Part shown: positions 39,263-49,393 of the stretch, one piece after another
How positions within the stretch are numbered: position 1 is the stretch's first letter
How the letters are laid out: each line of letters starts with the position of its first letter
From: Tribonema minus
Taxonomy: Eukaryota; Sar; Xanthophyceae; Tribonematales; Tribonemataceae
DNA length: 64,000 nt
Direction of reading: 5' to 3'
NCBI GenBank assembly: GCA_017506865.1
Contig: JAFCMP010000553.1
Span: 524,654 to 588,653 of the forward strand
Program-made: the position numbers and the translations under genes
The notes under the pieces: generated by a model
Seen by the model: only the letters and a program-made list of their open reading frames with translations
What the model was told of the DNA's origin: nothing
Database searches by the model: none

Positions 39263-40077
39263 CACGCATTTGAAGTGTCATATGGGCACTGCTTGTGTCT
39301 CTGGTGTCAATTGTCGGACACCCTTGCTCAGACCGCCGTGATCCCTCCAGGAGTTGCTGAAAAGCAGCAGCGGTGCGGCAGCAACAGAAACGCGTCACAT
39401 TTGCCATGCTCAATGCAATTGATAGTCCACTCGCCATTGTGCTCTGCGTTTGCTGCTGGCACTGCTTTGAAAACGTGCTTTGATCTGGATGTCCATTCAG
39501 TAGCGCCACTTTGTCATTACCTCAGGCATGGTGTTCAGCGCTTGTGCTGCCACTTGAGACATGGAAATGTGCTTGCTTCATCAGCAGATGCACAGTGCAC
39601 GATGACTTGGTCGGCTTGCAACAGGAACTGCTGGCTTCATGTAATCGTGACTATGCGCCTTTCATACAGGTGACAAATGTGCAATGGGCGTGATCTTTTG
39701 AAGAGTGCAGTAACGTATCCCCCGTGTCACACGGTCGTGACTTTTTTTTGCCAAGTCACACTGTTGTACAGCAGAGCACTGCACTCATGCTGAAAAGTGA
39801 CATTTCTTGGTAGGGGAGAGAAGTGGTCATGAGCCATCCACTCTGCCCACTTGATGAACCAATGGAAATGTCACCGATGTGTATCTTCTCAATTCAATGT
39901 GTGTGCTCACAGCTTTGTGTGTGTTGTGTAACGCGATCCCAGTGTGGCCGGGTCAGCAGGAACTGAGCTTTCTAGGTGTAAATCATCAGAGTGTTCTATT
40001 TCCTAGTTGAAGTTGTATATTATGTCCTGGACCGCATGGGCTGCGCGCACGATAAATCGGGCTTGCAATAACTAAAT
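39263..40077 (+). other. Intergenic stretch between convergent USP48-like gene and non-LTR element
   Basis: The 3' UTR of the USP48-like gene and the 3' UTR of the minus-strand retrotransposon must both lie here. No clear poly(A) signal, stem-loop or ORF is recognised. A T-rich run lies near 39747. Confidence 0.4.
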
Positions 40078-43000
40078 CTACGGAGGAGCCGGCGGTTCGG
40101 CGCTGGCCGGCGAGGGCCGCGGCACTTGCAACAGTGCGATGCGGCGGTAAGCGCTGACGTCGCCATCAGGGGCAATGACTGCGTTCCAGTTGTCGATCAC
40201 GACACGTGTGAGCGCGCGCTGTAGCGCGAGGGAGGTGCGGCGGCGCCAGAAGGCAACGCGCTGCGCGAGATTGTAGCTGCCCTGCGAGCTCTGCTCGGCG
40301 AGTGCGTGTAGCAGCGCTTGGGTGTCGCGTGACATAGCGCCGAAGTGGTCAAAGGCTGCGGAAAATAGGGTGTGTGTAGTGGGGTCCAGGGCCCCTGAGA
40401 CTACGTATGTGTCTATCTTTTCCTGCGAAGCCGATTCAAGCACGCGCTGCACATCGCGCGCGCCCCCCTGAGCCTGACGGAGGCGGGAGGGGCATGAGCT
40501 GTCACGTATGGTGACGTCTATGCAACAAGCTACTTCAAAGCCGCCGCGCAGTTTAGTGCACCGGCCTGCTGCTACCGCGTCGGCGCTCGGCTGCACTTTA
40601 GGGACTGGAAGGCAGACCTGGTTGCTGCCAAAGACGATGTCCATGAACTTGTTGAACCCGTGGCGCGCCGCGTAGCGGCGGAAGGGGGCAAGGGTGTCCC
40701 GGTCGAGACCGCGGAGGTGGGCCACCTGCTTGAGCAGCTGAAAGAGCGCGTCTGCGAGCAAGTTGTGTCGCGTGACGTTAAGCCCTTGTGTGCAGCGGCG
40801 CAGGTGGGCACCCGAGTCCACTGGTCTATGGCACTTGGGGCACCGCGCCGCAGCGGGGGCGGGGCGCTCCACGCCCAGGTGGCGCCGCAGCGTCTCGCGG
40901 AATTCCGGCGGGGACATGGTCTCCGCTGGGTCAGTGCTCGGCAATTGCGCCAAGAAACCCATGGCCCCCTTAGAGGCGCCGCTGCGCCACGCCGCGACTG
41001 CTTCCAACGCATTTGCTGCTTCAAGCCGACGCAGCTGCGTGGCGGCGAGCGCTGCGTCTAGCACCCGTGATAGCGCCGCTTGACGCCGCGGCAGCACGGC
41101 GGCCGGCGGGGCCTGGGCAGAGCCTGGCTCGCGCGCCACCGCTGGCGCAGCAGCGCGGCGCGCGCCGGCGCGAGTCCGCATGCCCGGCCCCGCAGCTCCG
41201 CCTGCCCGTTGCAGCAGATCGCGCAGCGCCCGCCATGCGCCGTCGTCCTGGCGCCAGTCCTGGTACCAGACCGTGGGCAGGAGCAGTGCGAGGGCCGCTG
41301 CAGCCTCATCGCTGCCGCTGCGCAGCTGCTGCAGGCAGGTAGCTATCTGGGTGAAGGTGAAGCCATAGCGGGCATGCTCTAGGACGCGGCTGCGTGCCGC
41401 GACTGGAAATGCCGCCAGTGCCGGCCCCATGCACTCGAGGGAACGTGCAGCAAATGCGGCACATGCACGGGGCGCCGCGCCCAGCACGCCAAAGCCACCA
41501 CTCCCCAGCCGCAGATGCACGCGTACCTGCTGATGTGCTGGTAGCGTCACTGGGGCCTCGCCACCCCAGTCGGCGCCGCGTACCCATGCCACTGCCGCCG
41601 CCCACAGAGAGGGCGGCGCCGCCGCCGCCGAAACCGCCGGCGGGCCGCGGCAATCGTCACCCGCCGCCGGCGCGCGCTGGTGGGCCGGCGGCGTAAGACC
41701 CGCCGATGGCTCCTGCGCCAGCGCGGCCACGGCCGCTAGCGTGATGGCGTCGAAGCGCCGTAGCTCCTCGTGCGTGAGGGATGGCGCTGTATTGCGCGAG
41801 ACATGCCCTGCGCGGGCGGGGACGGCAAGACGCAGAATGGAGAAGGCAGCCTGCACATCCTCCATCTGCACAAGCTCCGCAACCAGGCGGTCGGTGCCGG
41901 GGGCACGAAGGGTCGCCGCCACTTGCGCGCGCACGAAGCCCTCGGTGCCGACCGGCACCCCCATCAGCGTGATGCCGTCGTCACATACTGGTACGGGGAC
42001 ATTGGCGGCGGCAAAGACGGCGGCGGCGCGCTCGCGGGCGCCGCCTGAGGCCGGCACCACCGCCGCGCATTTCGTGACGTTGACCTGAATGTTGAGCTCG
42101 CTCAGCGCCTGTTGTATGAAGCAGAACGCGCGGCCAACGTGGTCGAGCACCGGCGCGTCACAGCTGGGCGTCATGATGGTGAGGTCATCGAGGTAGCCCG
42201 GAAGCGCCAGTTGCGGGAACTTGGCGCGGGCAGCCACCATGGTGCCGCGCAGTGCCAGCGCGAACAGCAGCGGCCCCAATGGGTCGCCCTGCTGCACGCC
42301 CTGTTGGGAGAGGATGATGGCGGCGTCGGCGTGCCCATCTAGGCCAAATTGTAGCCAAGGGGCCCGGCCGGGGCCGTAGATGTGCTCGACGTAGCCGTAC
42401 AGGCCAGGCAGATGCTCGGCCACCGCGGTGAGGACTGCCGAGCGCGACAGCGCGTTGAAGGCATTACTGCCGTCAATGGCAAGGAGCACGCCGCCGCACT
42501 CATGCGTGAGCTGCGCCATGAGCGCCACTCTCTCTGCGCCCCCCCGCGCGCCGACCCCAAACTGGCCAATTGGTTCCAGCAGCGCGGAGACGCGGTCCCG
42601 GGTGTCCGTGCAGAAGGTGCGGGCGAACAGGCGGCGGATGGTGTCGCCGCACGCGATGGGGCGCGCCTTCTCGCCCACAGCGCTGAGGCGCGCGGCCGCG
42701 TGAAGGCGCCAAAAGGGGGCGGGCAGCGCGGCGGGGGTGGAGTACACCGCGGTACCCAGCCACGCCAGCAGCTCAAGGAGCCAGTCAACCGTGCGCCCCG
42801 ACGTGTGCGCCGTGTGCCGGACGCACTGCTGGAGGTGGGAGTTGCGCAGCCCAGAGGGACCGGCGGCCGAGCCAGGGTTGGCGGCGAGGATGGCCTCGCG
42901 TAGCCCGTCCGCCGTGAATGAAGCGCAGTTGAGTGGTGCCGGCGCCGCCAGCGCCGCCGCCGCCACCAAGCTGCGCGCCCGCGATGCCGCGGCATCCAGC

Positions 43001-44244
43001 TTCGCAGACGCATCGCCAGCTGGGTGTTTAGCCTGCAGTTTATGCAAGGTAGCAGAGTCGCGGGGGGCAGATGTGTCAGCACCCTCCGCCAGCAGCCGCG
43101 CGGCGCGCCCGACGCCGCCCGGCTGCCGCGCCGTCGCCGCCGCGCGTTCCCGCACTGCCGCCGCCGCCTCCGTCATAGACCTAGCGCGGCGCGTGCACGC
43201 ACGGGCGGCGCCGCGGCGGCAGAAGGCCAGCGCTGTGCGCGTGAGCAGGTCCAGGTCGCCTGCCACGAAGGCCGCAAAACGGTGCGCCCGCGGCAGGGAG
43301 CCGTCGGGTACAAGCAGCAGGCACGGCAGCAGATGCAGCAGCTTGCACCATGCACCGGCTGTGGCGGACGCCTGTGCCGCTGCCTCAACCCCGTGTGCCT
43401 GCGCTACCGCCGTCTGCGCTTCCCGGAGGCCCGCCAGCGTGGCCGTCAAGGCGGCTGTGAAGTCCGAGCGGTGCTCCAGGCGAATGCGGCGGCCGACCAC
43501 CAGTTGCTGCTGCAGAACATAGTCAAAGGAGAGGTCGTCAAGCGCTGCGCGCGCGGGCGAGAGCGGCGCCAGCGTCCAGAGCGGAAGCGCGCTGCGCCAT
43601 GTTGGCCCTGCCGCAGCCACAGCGGCAGCTGCGCGGGCGCCGGGGCCGCGCGCGCCGCCGCTGGCTGTAGAGAGGGGGAGGATGGGGGGCAGAGGCGCGA
43701 CGCGGGGCCCGTGTGGCCGCTGCGTTGCGGCCGCCCCCCGGGACTTGTACAGGTGGTCGCGCTGGTGCAATTTCGTGCGCACGCACCCTGGCTCGCCGCA
43801 CGAGGCGCATGCGCAGAGTAGCAGCTCGGGTTCCACGGCGTAGTAGGTGCCCGCGCCGGCTCGGTGGAGAGTCAAACACTCATCGTCGACCGCCTGCATA
43901 CGCGCGAGAAAGTCGGCAGGCACATTCGGATGCTCGCGGCGCTGGTGATCCGCCAGCGTCGTGGCGATGCGGCGCGCCAGCGCCAGCGACGCCGACGTCT
44001 GCGCCGTGAGCGTGTTCGCCTCCCCGTTCCGGCGGAGGCGCGGTTTGGGCACTGGCACCCGAAAGAGGCAGCCAGTGTCATATAAAGGGCAGCGCGGATA
44101 GATGGCAGCTGTTGCAGGCTGAGCGGGCGCCTGCACTGCCTCAGGCTGCGCAGGGTCTATGCCCGCCGCGGCAGCCGCTGCTGCAGCAGCAGCTGCCGCA
44201 ATGGCCGCCGGTGCGGCTCCCCCTGAAGTAGAGTCAGACATCAT
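40078..44244 (-). CDS. Non-LTR retrotransposon ORF2: reverse transcriptase and endonuclease
   Basis: 1388 codons. The N-terminal 60 residues are Ala-rich, then a Cys-rich zone (about 140-175, ACASCGEPGC) may bind zinc or DNA. The reverse transcriptase spans about residues 480-760, with LLAIDGSNAFNAL (motif A), QQGVQQGDPLGPLLFALAL (motif B) and YLDDLTI (motif C, about 683). Near 1132 lies CPKCHRPVDSGAHLRRC, then RHN (about 1158), FMDIVF (about 1201), CCIDVTIRD (about 1245) and EKIDTY (about 1276). This order of zinc motif, RHN, D, D and K-x2-(K)Y follows the restriction-like endonuclease of R2-type elements; the endonuclease assignment is motif-based inference. It starts 33 bases after the ORF1 stop, so it is probably translated by reinitiation or coupling. 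Confidence 0.85.
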   Translation of the reverse strand: MMSDSTSGGAAPAAIAAAAAAAAAAAAGIDPAQPEAVQAPAQPATAAIYPRCPLYDTGCLFRVPVPKPRLRRNGEANTLTAQTSASLALARRIATTLADHQRREHPNVPADFLARMQAVDDECLTLHRAGAGTYYAVEPELLLCACASCGEPGCVRTKLHQRDHLYKSRGAAATQRPHGPRVAPLPPILPLSTASGGARGPGARAAAAVAAAGPTWRSALPLWTLAPLSPARAALDDLSFDYVLQQQLVVGRRIRLEHRSDFTAALTATLAGLREAQTAVAQAHGVEAAAQASATAGAWCKLLHLLPCLLLVPDGSLPRAHRFAAFVAGDLDLLTRTALAFCRRGAARACTRRARSMTEAAAAVRERAAATARQPGGVGRAARLLAEGADTSAPRDSATLHKLQAKHPAGDASAKLDAAASRARSLVAAAALAAPAPLNCASFTADGLREAILAANPGSAAGPSGLRNSHLQQCVRHTAHTSGRTVDWLLELLAWLGTAVYSTPAALPAPFWRLHAAARLSAVGEKARPIACGDTIRRLFARTFCTDTRDRVSALLEPIGQFGVGARGGAERVALMAQLTHECGGVLLAIDGSNAFNALSRSAVLTAVAEHLPGLYGYVEHIYGPGRAPWLQFGLDGHADAAIILSQQGVQQGDPLGPLLFALALRGTMVAARAKFPQLALPGYLDDLTIMTPSCDAPVLDHVGRAFCFIQQALSELNIQVNVTKCAAVVPASGGARERAAAVFAAANVPVPVCDDGITLMGVPVGTEGFVRAQVAATLRAPGTDRLVAELVQMEDVQAAFSILRLAVPARAGHVSRNTAPSLTHEELRRFDAITLAAVAALAQEPSAGLTPPAHQRAPAAGDDCRGPPAVSAAAAPPSLWAAAVAWVRGADWGGEAPVTLPAHQQVRVHLRLGSGGFGVLGAAPRACAAFAARSLECMGPALAAFPVAARSRVLEHARYGFTFTQIATCLQQLRSGSDEAAAALALLLPTVWYQDWRQDDGAWRALRDLLQRAGGAAGPGMRTRAGARRAAAPAVAREPGSAQAPPAAVLPRRQAALSRVLDAALAATQLRRLEAANALEAVAAWRSGASKGAMGFLAQLPSTDPAETMSPPEFRETLRRHLGVERPAPAAARCPKCHRPVDSGAHLRRCTQGLNVTRHNLLADALFQLLKQVAHLRGLDRDTLAPFRRYAARHGFNKFMDIVFGSNQVCLPVPKVQPSADAVAAGRCTKLRGGFEVACCIDVTIRDSSCPSRLRQAQGGARDVQRVLESASQEKIDTYVVSGALDPTTHTLFSAAFDHFGAMSRDTQALLHALAEQSSQGSYNLAQRVAFWRRRTSLALQRALTRVVIDNWNAVIAPDGDVSAYRRIALLQVPRPSPASAEPPAPP

Positions 44245-44277
44245 TACGGTGGATGAGGGGAGCGCCGCACCGGCGGC

Positions 44278-46770
44278 TTACAGGCCCGAGGCGCCGCCGC
44301 CTCCCTCCGATGCCGGCGGCTGGGCCGTCGAGGTGGAGAGGAAGCGGTCGGCGGCGGACTGACCTTGGGGCAGCCCGCGCGCGGGGCGTGCAGCGGGGGG
44401 TTCCGCCGCCGAGCCCGGCGTGCGCTCAGCAGCCGTGCGCTTGCGGCTGGCGCGGGGTGTGCCACTGTCGGACATAAGCGCGCTGCTGTCACTGGCAGGC
44501 ATGGGGGGCTGCCTACTGCGCGAGGGGGAGGCGCTGCAGTCGCTGCCGTGCCGAGCCGCTGGCGACGATGCGCGCCGACACCGCGAGCGCCCGCGTGAGC
44601 AAGAGCGCGGCGGCTGCCGCGGCGCCGCCGCTGCCTCCAGTGCCACCGCGGGGTCCGCTGCCGCGCTTGCGGCCGCTGCCGCTGCCGCGCTGGCAGCGCC
44701 TACAGCAGGCGGCGGCGCGCCCGCCGCCGCCGCGCCTGCCGCCGCCGCGCCCGCCGCCGTTGCCCCGTCCGCCGCCACCGCCGCCGCAGCGCCAGCCGCT
44801 GCAGAGCTAGCCTCAAGGTCTCCCGCCACGGGCGTGGTGGCCACCGCGCCGGCGGCGTCCGCCGCCGGCACCGCCACGCTCGCAGCGCGCGCCGCTTCCG
44901 CTGTCAGCTGCGCCTCGAGTCGAGCGGTCGCCGCAGCGTTGCGCACCTGCTCTCCTTCGCGCAGGCTCCGTTGCTGCGCCGCCAGCCGCTCCGCACGAAC
45001 TTGCTCTGCCAGAGACCGGTCGCGATCGGCCTCAGCAGCCCGCTTTCCCGCCTCGGAGGCTGCCAGCAGCTTTGTCAGTGCCTTGACCTGCTGCTGCAGC
45101 CCCTTCCGCGCGGTCCTCCCCTCCAGGATGCCCCCCTGCAGCTGCTGAATGCGCTGCTCCTGGCCCAGCTGCGCAGGGTCCGCGTCGGCCGCCGGCGGCG
45201 GCGGCGAGGCGCCCGGCGACGCGCTCGCCAGCGCGGGCGTCGAGGCGGCGGCAGCGTCCGTCGCGGCGGCGCCGGTCGCCGCCGGCGCTGGGGGGTGCGA
45301 GGCGGCGGCGCCGGTGGGCGCACGCTGCGTCGCGGCGGCTGCCGCCGCGGCGGCTGCAGCCGTGGCTACCGCAGGGGCACCGGCGGCTGTGCCAGTGGCG
45401 GCGGCTGGCGTGGTGCAGGCCGCGGGGAGCGTGGTGTGCGCGCAGCGCGTTGCCCGGCACTGCTGACCCGGGCGCGTGAAGTGCCGTCGCAAGCAGGACG
45501 GGCACGCTGTCAGATTGTCAGGGCCCAGCAGCCGCAGCGCTACTTCCGTGCCGTCCACCGCGCATAGGACCGAGTGCGCGAGTCGCCGCGCAACGCCGCG
45601 GACCACTGTTAGCTCCCAAACACCCGCGGCGCCTGGCGATGCCGCCGACGCCGGCGCCGCGGATGAGGCCGCACCGTTAATGCCTACGCCGCAGGTCTTC
45701 AGAGCGCTGGCCAGCAGCAGAAAGGCGGCGGAAGTGCCGCCGCCGCCCGCCCGCAAGCGCACCGGCGCGATGGGCATGCCAGGAGCTGCGAGTGCGGGCG
45801 CAAGCAGCATTGCAAGCTGCGCTGCAGACCACGCCGCCGGCGCGCCGCGCACGGTGACCGTGACCGGGGCGCTCATGTCACCAGCGCGGGTGATGCGCAG
45901 GCGGAAGCCGCTGAAGCTGAAGTCAGCGGAGTCGCCGACCGTTCCGAGCGCCGCGTCAACGAGCGCGGCCGGCGCCCGCAAGCATAGCGTGCGGAAGTCA
46001 TCGCGAGGCGACAGAGGCCCCAGCGTCTCTGCACCCTTGAATAGGGACGCAAGTGAGGCAGCGTCTCCAGCGCCGGCCCTCGCCGCGTCGTGCATGTGCG
46101 TGAGCGCCGCCGCTAGCAGCTGCTGGCGCCCCCGCGTGAGTCGGGCGCGGCGCTGTGCAGCCGCCGCAGGGGTGCTGCGCTCGCGCTCGTGAGGCTGACG
46201 GGCCGGCGCGAGCTCTGCTAACAGTGCGCGGACGCTGGCCGGCAAGGCAGCCAAGTGCTCCTGGGTGTAGCAGGTGACTGGATCCACCGTAAACGAGACT
46301 AGGTCTGTGCCGGCTGCCGCCGCCGGCGGCACAAATGGCTGTCCCTCCGCTGTCGGACGGCCCTGCACGCGCGCCGCCATCGCCATGAGGCGGCCCGCAG
46401 CGGCTCCACCCTGGCGCCCCACCGCCGCGACAGCGGGGGGCACGAAGAAGTACTGCTCCTGTTCCGCGGCGTGGAACATCTCGCTCGCCTGTTGGTATAG
46501 CTGCCCTGGAGTGAGGGCGGATGGGGCTGGGGTTGGCGTGTAGCTGCCTCGGGGAGTGAAGTAGGCTCCATCGTGGCCGTGCAGCAGCCGTGCCTCCTCC
46601 CGAAGCAGGTTGCTCTTCGCTGTAAGCGACGGGGGTGTTGTCGCAGTTTTGGCGGCTTTGGCCGCCCACGAGGCAGCAGCAGCAGGAGGGGTGGCCGCGC
46701 GACCATTTGGGCCAGCTGGCGTGTCGCCAGTCGCCGCTGGCAGCACCACCTCCATCGCTTCGGATGGCAT
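44278..46770 (-). CDS. Non-LTR retrotransposon ORF1: nucleic-acid-binding, coiled-coil protein
   Basis: 830 residues if started at ATG 46770; the frame stays open upstream to 47043, but that sequence looks non-protein-like. A folded region (about residues 130-460) is followed by CPSCLRRHFTRPGQQCRATRC-type Cys motif (45450-45500), an Ala/Thr/Pro linker, and a coiled coil rich in Gln, Glu, Arg and Leu (about 44920-45160). Then comes a Ser/Arg-rich tail ending in polyglycine. ORF1 proteins of non-LTR elements coat the RNA, and the Cys motif plus coiled coil suit this. No named family is recognised. Confidence 0.7.
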   Translation of the reverse strand: MPSEAMEVVLPAATGDTPAGPNGRAATPPAAAASWAAKAAKTATTPPSLTAKSNLLREEARLLHGHDGAYFTPRGSYTPTPAPSALTPGQLYQQASEMFHAAEQEQYFFVPPAVAAVGRQGGAAAGRLMAMAARVQGRPTAEGQPFVPPAAAAGTDLVSFTVDPVTCYTQEHLAALPASVRALLAELAPARQPHERERSTPAAAAQRRARLTRGRQQLLAAALTHMHDAARAGAGDAASLASLFKGAETLGPLSPRDDFRTLCLRAPAALVDAALGTVGDSADFSFSGFRLRITRAGDMSAPVTVTVRGAPAAWSAAQLAMLLAPALAAPGMPIAPVRLRAGGGGTSAAFLLLASALKTCGVGINGAASSAAPASAASPGAAGVWELTVVRGVARRLAHSVLCAVDGTEVALRLLGPDNLTACPSCLRRHFTRPGQQCRATRCAHTTLPAACTTPAAATGTAAGAPAVATAAAAAAAAAATQRAPTGAAASHPPAPAATGAAATDAAAASTPALASASPGASPPPPAADADPAQLGQEQRIQQLQGGILEGRTARKGLQQQVKALTKLLAASEAGKRAAEADRDRSLAEQVRAERLAAQQRSLREGEQVRNAAATARLEAQLTAEAARAASVAVPAADAAGAVATTPVAGDLEASSAAAGAAAAVAADGATAAGAAAAGAAAAGAPPPAVGAASAAAAAAASAAADPAVALEAAAAPRQPPRSCSRGRSRCRRASSPAARHGSDCSASPSRSRQPPMPASDSSALMSDSGTPRASRKRTAAERTPGSAAEPPAARPARGLPQGQSAADRFLSTSTAQPPASEGGGGASGL

Positions 46771-47274
46771 GAAACGACTTGAAGTTGAAATGGGGCGGGC
46801 CCTGCCCCGCCCCTGGGACACGGTGGCGGCTGCCCCTCGTGGAGGGTGCCGAGCGTTGGCTGAACAGCAGGCACACAGGGTGGGAGTCACCAACGTGGCG
46901 CCAGCAAAATCCACCCAGAAACGTTTTGTCTTTTGAAGTTGAAGTTGACCAACTTGAGTTGCGGAAATCTGTTCTCTTGCTCGAGGATCTGCGCCGATGT
47001 TCAGGATGAGACAGACCGCAGTCGCTGGCCTCATCTTTCTCACAGCGCCAATGACGCTTCATTCTATGAGTGTCAACAGCAATGGAGACCTCTCCAGGTT
47101 TGTTTGACGAAGTCGCATCCTGTCGTACTGCCTTTCCCTGTGTGAAGCCGCTTCTTCAAGCCCGAAGCATACAAGGTTCATGACTAAACACATGTTTTTG
47201 CACGAAAGCTGAGCTTTCTGCTGGTCTGTGATGCTGCCGTTCGCAGCAGTAGCGGCGTGCAGCGTCGTCCGAGG

Positions 47275-49255
47275 ATGCTGCCAGCGCACGAGCTACAACC
47301 CCACGCTCCGGTAACTCGTGACGAGCTTCTGTGGGCTCGCGGCGTTCACGGCCCTGTGGACGCCGCACTCGTGGCCGAAGATGAAGGGCCTTGGACGTGC
47401 TACACCTGCGCTGGCAGCCTGCGCCATACACGATCGCACATTCGCAACGTCAACGGCCTCGTGGTGCCACTCCGTGCCTTCTTCTCCCATTTCAGGAGGG
47501 CGAACTGTGAAGGGGGAGAGAGCGCACTGCACCTAGCATCCAACGCCGTACGGGGAGTGCAGTACTACGATGTCTGCAACGACTGCAAGACAGAGTTTGA
47601 TGTACGTGTGACACGTCGTGCGTGCAAATGCTTTGCATGGTCTGCACTGCACTGGCCGGGCAGTTCATGGCATGTCATTGACAAGCCAACATACTAAAGC
47701 AGCTGCTCGTGAACGACTTAGAAAACGCATGTGCACTATTAATGAAAAGTCAACTTTGGTCCAATGTTTTCTTGGTAACACGTCACTCTGATGCTGTTTC
47801 CTCGAGCGACCGGGCTGACCGTGCACTCGCTCCTGTTCAACTTGTGCAGATTGTCATTCCCGGCACGCCGTACAAAGGCGAGCGCGCAGTGCAGCTGGAG
47901 GGCCGCACCTACAGACCAGACGTCAGCTACATCGACGCCAGTGGCGCGCTGGTTGGCTGCGTCGAGATATGCGCCCTGCACGCCATCAGCAATGAAAAGG
48001 CCATGGCCTACACGGCCGCAGGCCTGGCGTGGTGCGAAGTGGAAGTACGACTTCACCTGGAGGCATATTTGGCAACAGCAGCTGCTGCGGGCGGTGACAG
48101 CAGCAGCCAAAGCAGCAGCGCTCAACCGCAGCGGCTGCGCGTTCTGCGTTCAGCACTAGGTGGCGGCACTTTTGCAAGCTGCCCCTCATGCAGCGCAGAG
48201 CGGGAGCGCAAAGAGGAAGCGGCGGCGGCGGCGAAGGCGGCTGCCAACGCTGTCAAGTGCGCTGCACACCTGCAGCGCATGCACACGATGGCACCGGCGC
48301 TGGGCATCAGCAACATTGTAAATGAGTTTACGGCCTTCTATACACAAAAAATGGGGCACCGTCCATCAGTCGTCATCTCTCTGGCTGTTGGCGACCCAGC
48401 GGGCGTAGTGCCATTCGGCAGGCAAGTGATCAGGTGCCTGAATTGCCATTGCTGAGCATTACATAGGTCGCACCAAATGATGATGAAGGTCGTCATGACC
48501 CTGGGGCATTGCGCTCTAGTCACTAGTAGCATGCATTGCATCAGCGGCCATCGAAATGAACATCTATAAGTGCGCATTCAAGTTGAGACACTTGCCAGTT
48601 AAATGTTGCGAGATACATGTGCACTCACGTAGTATGACGTCATCTGGGCTGTTTCATGCCCTGAGCGAGGATGGATAAAAGTAGATCTGGGACCTTCAAG
48701 CTGTAACAGGCACAACGTTCAGCAGCATATGAATGCTATCTGATGGTGTTACTGCCCAGTGCGTACCAATTTTGTCATGCCTGTATCACGTGTGCAAGCA
48801 GTTACTAGCAGCAGCCGCAGACAATGCATGAACAGTTAAATTGATACATCTATAGCAGCCTTCAGGGTTTGAACTCTGCGCGGTGCGGGATGGCATGCTG
48901 ATGCTGGTATACCTACCCCTGTCATGGTGTAACTGTTCACAGGTTCAAAGGGCAGCACCTGGACGCCATAATTGAAGATAATCCCAGCTTTGTGCAGTGG
49001 CTGCGAGATGATTGCAGAGCGGCATTGTATGCACTCCGCAAGCGTGCAAAGGAGATGCTGCAGCACAGGTGCAGAAGGTGTTACGGGGAGCTCGAAGAGG
49101 ACTGGCATTCCTTGTGCAGCAGCTGTCGGGTGGAGGAGCAATGCGAAGGTGAATCAGATGGTGGGGGAACGTGTGAATGCTGCGATGAAGAGGTTGAGAA
49201 AGACTGGCAAACTCTGTGCAAGAGGTGTTGGCGGCTGCAGCAGGGCTGGAACTGA
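47275..49255 (+). CDS. CoiA-like nuclease-fold protein with PFG-x2-KG domain and two zinc ribbons, three exons
   Basis: Exons 47275-47601, 47850-48421 and 48943-49255 join in phase to about 403 residues. Exon 1 has WTCYTC (zinc pair) and FFSHFRRAN...GESALHLASN, like the C-x2-C, H-F and E-S-x-x-H-x3-K region at the start of CoiA-like proteins. Exon 2 has TYRPDVSYIDASGALVGCVE, then HAISNEKAMAYTAAGL, matching the RPD-x-E-I nuclease core of CoiA. The second junction splits an Arg and makes VVPFGRFKGQHLDAI, matching the (M)PFGKYKG domain seen in phage, giant-virus and bacterial exonuclease-linked proteins. Two ribbons follow, C-x2-C-x11-C-x2-C, each with DWxxLC. Intron 2 has a GC donor. Divergent from the retrotransposon ORF1, about 500 bp away. 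A nuclease acting on DNA is inferred; the substrate is unknown. Confidence 0.75.
48422..48423 (+). other. GC splice donor, CoiA-like gene intron 2
   Basis: CGGCAG|GCAAGTGATC is a consensus GC-AG donor. Joining 48421 to 48943 (after TTCACAG) completes an Arg codon and yields PFGRFKGQHL. Without splicing, the frame ends within 35 bases. Confidence 0.75.
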
Positions 49256-49393
49256 GGTTTGTCAGTCCGCAATGATGTCATGGCATGTCGTGGCCCACTG
49301 TAGGCAGCTGCACATTGTGTAACTAAGTACACATTACATGTGCCTCAACTGTCATATGCTTGCAACTCAGTGACTGTGACACTTGCTCATGTA

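Larger units (their letters stand above)
40078..47062 (-). mobile_element. Two-ORF non-LTR retrotransposon with restriction-like endonuclease
   Basis: ORF1 (46770-44278) and ORF2 (44244-40078) lie on the minus strand 33 bases apart. ORF2 has reverse transcriptase upstream of a C-terminal zinc motif and a PD-(D/E)XK-like endonuclease signature, the architecture of the R2/NeSL/CRE side of the non-LTR family. Both ORFs are intact, so the copy may be active. The truncated relative at 9130-9664 supports mobility by target-primed reverse transcription. The 5' end is set only loosely; the region up to about 47062 is open in the ORF1 frame. The 3' end beyond 40078 was not resolved, and no poly(A) tail or target duplication was seen. 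Confidence 0.85.

Noticed and set aside
42339-43082. Other long ORFs on both strands across 40.5-46.9 kb
   Set aside because: This is GC-rich coding sequence; only the two minus-strand frames with reverse transcriptase, endonuclease and coiled-coil content make protein sense.
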